Of a DNA stretch of 37,662 nucleotides, positions 32,405 to 37,662 are shown piece after piece (the first letter of the stretch is position 1; the number at the start of each line of letters is the position of its first letter). Origin of the DNA: an uncultured Opitutaceae bacterium (GTDB lineage Bacteria > Verrucomicrobiota > Verrucomicrobiae > Opitutales > Opitutaceae); the NCBI GenBank assembly GCA_946482625.1, contig CAMLSH010000002.1, positions 1-37,662 of the forward strand, given 5' to 3'. The translations under genes were made by a program, and so were the position numbers. The notes beneath the pieces were generated by a model. The model ran no database searches. It was not told the origin of the DNA and saw only the letters and a list, made by a program, of their open reading frames with translations.

Positions 32405-32668
32405 ATGTCTACCGTAGCAAAACCCGAAATCATCGCAGAATACAAAACACACGAAAAGGACACCGGCTCGTCCGAGGTTCAGATCGCGTTGTTGACCGCT
32501 CGCATCAACCACTTGACCGAGCATCTCCGCACACATCGTAAAGACTTCCACAGCCGCCGCGGCCTTCTTCAGATGGCCAGCCGTCGTCGCAAGCTCCTCG
32601 ATTACTTGAAGCGTACCAACCTTCCCAAGTACTCGGAGATCCTGCAAAAGCTCAGCCTCCGTAAGTAA
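32405..32668 (+). CDS. rpsO: 30S ribosomal protein S15
   Basis: An 87-aa protein, the usual S15 length. [39 protein letters not shown] and [11 protein letters not shown] are the canonical helices that bind 16S rRNA helices 20-22 in the central domain of the small subunit. The ATG at 32405 gives the normal N-terminus; the longer frame from 32246 is translated leader. It precedes pnp, the classic rpsO-pnp pair, but a strong terminator separates them. No purine-rich ribosome binding site precedes the start. Confidence 0.98.
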   Translation: MSTVAKPEIIAEYKTHEKDTGSSEVQIALLTARINHLTEHLRTHRKDFHSRRGLLQMASRRRKLLDYLKRTNLPKYSEILQKLSLRK

Positions 32669-32680
32669 CCCACTTTGCAC

Positions 32681-32716
32681 ACGGGCGATCCGATCCGCGG
32701 ATCGCCCGTTGTCTTT
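32681..32716 (+). terminator. Rho-independent terminator after rpsO
   Basis: ACGGGCGATCCG (32681-32692) pairs perfectly over 12 bp with CGGATCGCCCGT (32698-32709) around the loop ATCCG, followed by TGTCTTT. It begins 12 nt after the rpsO stop. Confidence 0.8.
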
Positions 32717-32760
32717 ACCGACACTCGCGGCAGACCGGGACTTTTCCATTTGTTTCTTCC

Positions 32761-32791
32761 GAGGTAGGGCGCGTTATCCCTAACGCGCCGG
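32761..32791. repeat. Second copy of the 31-nt REP-like unit
   Basis: Identical over 31 nt to 27897-27927, about 4.9 kb away, with the same 9-bp hairpin GGCGCGTTA/TAACGCGCC. Here it is single, with no inverted partner. Confidence 0.8.
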
Positions 32792-33032
32792 TTGGCCTTC
32801 AACGCCACCCGCACCTCTCAGGCGCCAAATGGAAATCTCTCGAGTCACTCGAGGATTGCAGGGCTGGTTACCGCCCAAACAAAAACCCAAGTCCGTCGGC
32901 TCCCACTGAGCCGTCCGGCCGTTCTCTCCGGAATAATCCGGGAAACGCTTCCAACCCCGAGCCCAGCCCGTCCGCGTGTCGCGGGCCGCTCGTTTCATCC
33001 GAGCCACGCATCCGTATCCGAATCGAAATAAA
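32792..33032 (+). promoter_or_regulatory. Untranslated region upstream of pnp
   Basis: With the terminator and REP-like unit, this makes a 364-bp gene-free stretch. It holds a hairpin CTCGAG-TCA-CTCGAG (32839-32853). The last 20 nt before pnp are A-rich, the only AU-rich start context in the area. PNPase genes are often autoregulated through leader RNA structure. No promoter consensus is convincing. Confidence 0.35.
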
Positions 33033-35237
33033 ATGAATCAGAAACATACCGTCGCAGTGTCCGGCCTGGACCTCACGTTCTCCACGGGCTCCATCGCCCA
33101 ACTCGCCAATGGCGCAGTCAATGTCGCCGTCGGCGAGACCAACGTCTTCGTTACCGCCTGCGTCGCGCAGTCCATGCGCCCTGGCCAGGACTTCTTCCCG
33201 CTCACCGTCGACTACCGCGAAAAATATGCCGCCGCCGGCCGTTTCCCCGGTGGTTACTTCAAACGCGAAGGCCGTCCTTCAGAAAAAGAAATCCTCACGT
33301 CCCGCCTTTGCGATCGTCCCTGCCGCCCGCTCTTCCCCGAGGGTTTCCTCAATGAAGTGCAGATCATCGGCCAGCTCATGTCGGCCGACCAGATCAACGA
33401 TGCCGACATCGCCATGGTCAACGGCGCCAGCGCCGCCCTCGCCATCTCCGACATCCCATGGAACGGGCCGATCGGCTGCGTCCGCGTCGCCGAGATCGAA
33501 GGCCAGTTCCTCGCCAATCCCACGATCGAGCAGATGTACTCCTCGTCGCTCGACCTCATCTACGTCGGCAACGAGAAGGACATGCTCATGATCGAAGGCT
33601 CCGCTGACCAGATCAGCGAAGAGCGCTTCATCGAAGCCCTCGCCTTCGGCCATCAGGCCATCCAGCCGATCATCACCGCGATCAAGGAGCTCGTTTCCCT
33701 CGCCGGCAAACCGAAGGCCACTTTCGCCCTCGTCGGTGCAACGCCCGAAGCCCGCGCGATCATCGAGCGCGTTGTCCCGGCCGACCGCATCGCCACCGCG
33801 ATCTTCGGCAAAGAAAAAGCCGCCCGCGGCGCCGCCGTTAAACTCCTCAAGGACGAAGCCAAGGCCGCCCTCCTCGCCGAACTCGGCGAAGGCAAGTTCA
33901 CCGATGTCGACCTCAACGTCGTCTTCGAAGATCTCCAATACAAAGCCTACCGCCAGACGGTCCTCGCCCGCGGCGTTCGCGCCGACGGTCGCGACGCCAA
34001 GTCGATCCGCCCGCTGAGCTCCCAGGTCGGCGTCCTCCCCCGCGTGCACGGCTCCGCCATGTTCCAGCGCGGCGACACCCAGAACATCGCCATCGTCACC
34101 CTCGGGCCAACCAAGGAAGCCCAGGACATGGACGGCCTCACCGGCGGTGCGACGTCGAAGTCGTTTATTCTCCACTACAACTTCCCGCCGTTCTCGGTCG
34201 GCGAAACCGGCCGCTTCACCGGCCCCGGCCGCCGCGAAATCGGCCATGGCGCGCTCGCTGAGCGTTCCCTCGTTCCGATCCTCCCACCCGAGGATGTCTT
34301 CCCCTACTCCATCCGCGTCGTCTCCGAGATCATGGCCTCCAACGGCTCGACCTCGATGGCCTCGATCTGCGGCGGCTGCTTGTCGCTGATGGACGCCGGC
34401 GTGCCGATCGTCGCTCCCGTCGCCGGTATTTCCTGCGGCCTCATGACCGAAAACGGTCCCGATGGCTCGATCACGAAGTGGACCACCATCACCGACATCC
34501 TCGGTGAAGAAGATCACTTCGGCGACATGGACTTCAAACTCGCCGGCACCACCAAGGGCATCACCGGCTTTCAGCTCGACCTGAAGATCAACGGTCTCCC
34601 CTTCGAGATCGCCAAGACCGCGATCTTCCAGGCCCGCGATGCACGTATCGAGATCCTCCGTACGATGCTCGCCGCGCTCCCCGCGCCTCGCGCTGATCTG
34701 AGCAAGTTCGCTCCCCGCATCCAAACGATCCAGATCGATCCCGAAAAGATCGGCCTCCTCATCGGACCTGGCGGCAAGACGATCCGCCGCATCACGGAAA
34801 CGACCGGTGCGCAGATCGACATCGCCGACGACGATTCGGGCAAGGTCTTCATTTACTCGAACAACGGCGAGGCCATGGCCCGCGCCATCAAGGAAATCGA
34901 CTCCCTCTGCGGCGGCGGTTCCGGTGGTGGCGGCGGCACCCCGATCGAAGTCGGCAAGATCTACCGCGGTGTCGTCAAAGGCACCAAGGAGTTCGGCGCC
35001 TTCGTCGAATGCACGCCCGGCAAGGAAGGCCTCGTCCACATCAGCGAGCTCGCGGACTTCCGCGTTCGTCGCACTGAAGACGTCTGCAAAGTCGGCGACG
35101 AGATGTGGGTCAAGTGCGTCGGTGTCGACGAGAAGACCGGCAAGGTCCGTCTCTCGCGCAAAGCCGCAATGAAGGAAATGGAAGCGCAGAAACAGCAGGG
35201 CGAACAACCCGCCGCTGAGTCCGCTCCCACCGCCTGA
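33033..35237 (+). CDS. pnp: Polyribonucleotide nucleotidyltransferase (PNPase)
   Basis: A 734-aa phosphorolytic 3'-5' exoribonuclease of the RNA degradosome type. Two RNase PH domains (about 1-215 and 315-540) flank a helical domain. [20 protein letters not shown] and [17 protein letters not shown] mark the first; GDTQ and [10 protein letters not shown] in the second keep the catalytic Asp residues. The KH domain (about 550-620) has [17 protein letters not shown], and the S1 domain (about 640-715) has [14 protein letters not shown] and GLVHISELA. The C-terminal tail is Gln/Pro/Ala-rich. The ATG at 33033 gives the normal N-terminus. Confidence 0.98.
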   Translation: MNQKHTVAVSGLDLTFSTGSIAQLANGAVNVAVGETNVFVTACVAQSMRPGQDFFPLTVDYREKYAAAGRFPGGYFKREGRPSEKEILTSRLCDRPCRPLFPEGFLNEVQIIGQLMSADQINDADIAMVNGASAALAISDIPWNGPIGCVRVAEIEGQFLANPTIEQMYSSSLDLIYVGNEKDMLMIEGSADQISEERFIEALAFGHQAIQPIITAIKELVSLAGKPKATFALVGATPEARAIIERVVPADRIATAIFGKEKAARGAAVKLLKDEAKAALLAELGEGKFTDVDLNVVFEDLQYKAYRQTVLARGVRADGRDAKSIRPLSSQVGVLPRVHGSAMFQRGDTQNIAIVTLGPTKEAQDMDGLTGGATSKSFILHYNFPPFSVGETGRFTGPGRREIGHGALAERSLVPILPPEDVFPYSIRVVSEIMASNGSTSMASICGGCLSLMDAGVPIVAPVAGISCGLMTENGPDGSITKWTTITDILGEEDHFGDMDFKLAGTTKGITGFQLDLKINGLPFEIAKTAIFQARDARIEILRTMLAALPAPRADLSKFAPRIQTIQIDPEKIGLLIGPGGKTIRRITETTGAQIDIADDDSGKVFIYSNNGEAMARAIKEIDSLCGGGSGGGGGTPIEVGKIYRGVVKGTKEFGAFVECTPGKEGLVHISELADFRVRRTEDVCKVGDEMWVKCVGVDEKTGKVRLSRKAAMKEMEAQKQQGEQPAAESAPTA

Positions 35238-35257
35238 TCGGTGATTCTTCCGATGAA

Positions 35258-35279
35258 GGCGCGGCGCCCTCGCCGCGCC
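35258..35279. repeat. REP-like GC hairpin after pnp
   Basis: GGCGCGGCG (35258-35266) pairs perfectly with CGCCGCGCC (35271-35279) around CCCT. It has no T run and looks like a REP unit, not a terminator. Confidence 0.55.
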
Positions 35280-35312
35280 AAACCATCGCCCACAGCAATC
35301 ACCATATTCTCC

Positions 35313-35344
35313 GCCGGAGCCATTCACGTGGCTCCGGCTTTTTT
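35313..35344 (+). terminator. Rho-independent terminator after pnp
   Basis: GCCGGAGCCA (35313-35322) pairs perfectly with TGGCTCCGGC (35329-35338) around TTCACG and is followed by six T. It lies 75 nt after the pnp stop. Confidence 0.92.
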
Positions 35345-35696
35345 GTGCCCGCACGAGCAGGCTTCCCATTAAAACGGCTCACTCGTCCACGTCTGGTCCT
35401 GTTGTTGCGTTTCGACCACACACGAACCATGGCGCTGATCACGGTGCTTCGCGGCCACGAGCCCTTCTTTAGCTCGCATCACTTGACGCAGTTCGCGATG
35501 TGGGCCCATTTGGAAACGCAGTTCGAACGCGCCCATATTTTACCCTCCAAGGCGGCCAAGGCACCTCACGCGAGCGACTCTGCGGCACGGCCTCTCTCCA
35601 CAATTCAACTCTTCTGCGCCGTCCTTCGCGGCGTCTCTTTCAGTACCGCCCAGCCAACTACCGACCAATCCATCCGCCCGTCGTTACGAGTCTTCG
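35345..35696. other. Gene-free stretch before the TonB-dependent receptor
   Basis: The 352 bp hold no convincing gene: the plus-strand frame from 35345 lacks any motif and continues into another frame of the receptor gene. A possible promoter is TTGGAA (35510-35515) with CATATT (35534-35539), spacing 18. TTGACG at 35483 has no good -10. No riboswitch or Fur-box-like palindrome was recognised. Confidence 0.3.
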
Positions 35697-37661
35697 ATGA
35701 TCTACCCATCACGCAGAAGCCCCGCGCCGCAATCCTGGATAAAGAAACAACTCCCCTCTTCTCGATCTTCGCTCCGCGTCTGCGTGGGGCTGGTCGCGCT
35801 GGCGGCTTTATCCGCGCACGCACAAGACAGTGTGAGCGGCTACAAAAAATTGAGCTTGGCGGAGCTGATGGATATCGAAGTCACCTCGGTTTCTCGTCGT
35901 GTCGCGAAGTTATCGGAATCCGCCTCCGCGATTCAGGTGATCACAGGCGAGGACGTCCGCCGCAACGGAGCCAGCAGTCTGCCCGAGGCGCTACGGCTCG
36001 CGTCAAATCTGGCCGTGGCACAGATCGACTCCAATCGCTGGGCGATCACGGCGCGCGGATTCAACAGCACGATTGCCGACAAGCTCCTCGTCATGATCGA
36101 CGGGCGCACGGTCTACACTCCGCTGTATGCCGGCGTTTTTTGGGATGCGCAGGACACTCTCCTTGAAGATCTTGACCGCATCGAAGTCATCAGCGGTCCC
36201 GGCGGCACGCTCTGGGGAGCCAACGCCGTCAACGGCGTGATCAACGTCACCACCAAACAGGCGAAAGACACACAAGGATTGCTCCTGCTCGGCGGTGGAG
36301 GCACCGAACTGCGCGGCTTTGGCGGTATCCGCTATGCCGGCGCGCTAGCACCGGCACTGCACTACCGCGTTTACGCCAAATACTTCGACCGCGACAGCAC
36401 GCTCCGCCCCAACGGCAGCGATGGGAACAACCGCTGGCACCTCGGCCAGGGCGGCTTCCGTCTCGATTGGGAACCGACCGACAATCTCATCACTCTGCAG
36501 GGCGACCTCTACGGCGGCCGGGCCGATCAAACGGGCATCCGCGACACGAAAACCGCCGGAGGTAACCTGCTCGGCCGGTGGACCCGCACGTTTTCTCCCG
36601 ACGCAAATTTTCAACTACAGTGGTACTACGATCGCACGGAGCGCGATATTCCCAACTCCATCCGCGAGGAGCTCGACACGCACGATTTCGATCTGCAGCA
36701 CCACTTCGTCATCGGCGAGCGGCACAACATTGTCTGGGGCCTCGGTTATCGACTGACCGACGACCATGTGGTGAATCCCTCCACGCTGGCGTTTCTCCCG
36801 GGCGATCTCACACAAGAGACATTCAGCGGATTCATGCAGGACGAAATCGCCCTGTTAACCGACCGACTCACACTCACACTCGGCACCAAGATCGAGCACA
36901 ACGACTACACTGGCTGGGAATACCAGCCCAGCACTCGGCTCGCTTGGAGAGTAGTGCCGAGGCATACGGTGTGGTCGGCCATTTCACGCGCCGTTCGGAC
37001 ACCTTCGCGGATCGACCGCGATATCTACGCCCCGCGCGATCCACCGTTCACCATCGTGCAAGGCGGTCCCGAATTCCAATCTGAGACGCTGCTGGCTTAT
37101 GAACTGGGCTACCGCGCACAGCCCTCGTCGCGCCTTTCGCTCTCTGTAGCGACCTTCTATAACGACTACGACGATATCCGCAGCGTGGAGCAGGTGAACC
37201 CGCCCGCAACTTTCCCGGTCGTGATACGCAACGGCCTCGAAGGCGAAACCTACGGCGCCGAGTTGACAGCCGATTACCGCGTCGCCGATCCCTGGCGACT
37301 GCAAGCCGGGTACACGCGACTGATCGTGCACCTCCGCGCCAAACCGGGCAGCACCGACACGGGCGCGGGACTCAGCGAGGCAAACGACGCACGCAACCAG
37401 CTCTTCCTGCGTTCGTCCTTCGATCTGCCGTGGCGCCTCGAACTTGATGTCGGGTTGCGCCACGTGGGTGATATCGCAAACCAAGGCCCGCCTTCCTACG
37501 AAGAGCTGGAAATGCGTCTCGGCTGGCGGCCCAATGACCGTTTGGAGCTCTCGATAGTTGGACAAAACCTCCTCGATTCCCGTCACGCCGAATTTGGTAC
37601 GCCCGCCTCCCGTCATGAAATCGAACGCAGCGTTTATGGAAAGGTCCTATGGCGCTACTAA
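35697..37661 (+). CDS. TonB-dependent outer membrane receptor
   Basis: A complete 654-aa receptor ending with TAA one base before the window edge. A signal peptide with LRVCVGLVALAALSAHA ends near residue 42. The plug domain (about 50-170) has LSLAELMDIEVTSVSRR, SASAIQVITGEDVRRNGASS, RGFNSTIADKLLVMIDGRTV and IEVISGPGGTLWGANAVNGV, all typical. The barrel follows, and the last residues YGKVLWRY end in an aromatic residue, as outer-membrane barrels do for BAM insertion. The VTSVSRR N-terminus marks the group annotated as iron-complex or vitamin B12-type receptors, but the ligand cannot be told. Start ATG at 35697 gives a long but plausible signal peptide n-region; a later start is possible. Confidence 0.93.
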   Translation: MIYPSRRSPAPQSWIKKQLPSSRSSLRVCVGLVALAALSAHAQDSVSGYKKLSLAELMDIEVTSVSRRVAKLSESASAIQVITGEDVRRNGASSLPEALRLASNLAVAQIDSNRWAITARGFNSTIADKLLVMIDGRTVYTPLYAGVFWDAQDTLLEDLDRIEVISGPGGTLWGANAVNGVINVTTKQAKDTQGLLLLGGGGTELRGFGGIRYAGALAPALHYRVYAKYFDRDSTLRPNGSDGNNRWHLGQGGFRLDWEPTDNLITLQGDLYGGRADQTGIRDTKTAGGNLLGRWTRTFSPDANFQLQWYYDRTERDIPNSIREELDTHDFDLQHHFVIGERHNIVWGLGYRLTDDHVVNPSTLAFLPGDLTQETFSGFMQDEIALLTDRLTLTLGTKIEHNDYTGWEYQPSTRLAWRVVPRHTVWSAISRAVRTPSRIDRDIYAPRDPPFTIVQGGPEFQSETLLAYELGYRAQPSSRLSLSVATFYNDYDDIRSVEQVNPPATFPVVIRNGLEGETYGAELTADYRVADPWRLQAGYTRLIVHLRAKPGSTDTGAGLSEANDARNQLFLRSSFDLPWRLELDVGLRHVGDIANQGPPSYEELEMRLGWRPNDRLELSIVGQNLLDSRHAEFGTPASRHEIERSVYGKVLWRY

Positions 37662-37662
37662 C

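Noticed and set aside
33279..35369. Long minus-strand frame (696 codons) opposite pnp
   Set aside because: Antisense shadow caused by the C-ending codons of pnp; the product is a Gly/Glu/Asp-rich string with no domain, while pnp is certain.
35345..36166. Plus-strand frame of 273 codons before and into the receptor gene
   Set aside because: No motif, and its second half is an out-of-frame reading of the receptor's signal peptide and plug region.

Overview
The window looks like chromosomal DNA from a GC-rich, Gram-negative bacterium. I think it is most likely a verrucomicrobium of the Opitutaceae type. The reasons are extreme use of C-ending codons, scarcity of purine-rich ribosome binding sites, many REP-like hairpins and degenerate intergenic repeats, a TonB-dependent receptor, and a polyprenyl glycosylphosphotransferase of the exopolysaccharide type. 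No rRNA, tRNA, transposase, integrase or CRISPR array was seen. The taxonomic call is an inference.

About 240-21225 is a surface-polysaccharide locus on the plus strand. It holds an AsnB-type amidotransferase, an ABC exporter pair (Wzm/Wzt, Wzt with a carbohydrate-binding C-terminal domain), and eleven glycosyltransferases or glycosyltransferase-like proteins (GT4, GT2, GT9 and two unclassified). It also holds a Wzy-like polymerase candidate, a WaaL/Wzy_C-family membrane protein and, last, an undecaprenyl-phosphate sugar phosphotransferase. Between 3447 and 14681 most genes overlap the previous stop by 4 nt (ATGA or GTGA), so this is one translationally coupled operon. The likely order of work is sugar-1-phosphate loading by the last gene product, chain extension by the glycosyltransferases, export by Wzm/Wzt, and polymerisation or ligation by the two large membrane proteins. 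No Wzx flippase is present.

The locus is littered with short repeats. Two ~102-bp direct repeats bracket the WaaL-like gene. Heptanucleotide arrays sit inside the domain linkers of AsnB and of a GT4 enzyme. A REP-like unit lies in the start of wzm, and degenerate TTTGCG-type strings fill the spacers.

From 21367 to 24225 come a flavoprotein disulfide reductase, a membrane glycosyltransferase-like protein and, on the minus strand, an unlisted 54-aa Cys-rich membrane peptide. From 24361 to 27876 is a plus-strand run linked to RNA: a MYG1-family protein, TrmO, a bifunctional-nuclease-domain protein with an acidic tail, and a tRNA-dihydrouridine synthase. SufT and SppA follow on the minus strand, divergent from a conserved ~510-aa protein of unknown function. 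Then come rpsO with a hairpin-rich leader and terminator, pnp with a strong terminator, and a complete TonB-dependent receptor that ends at the window edge.
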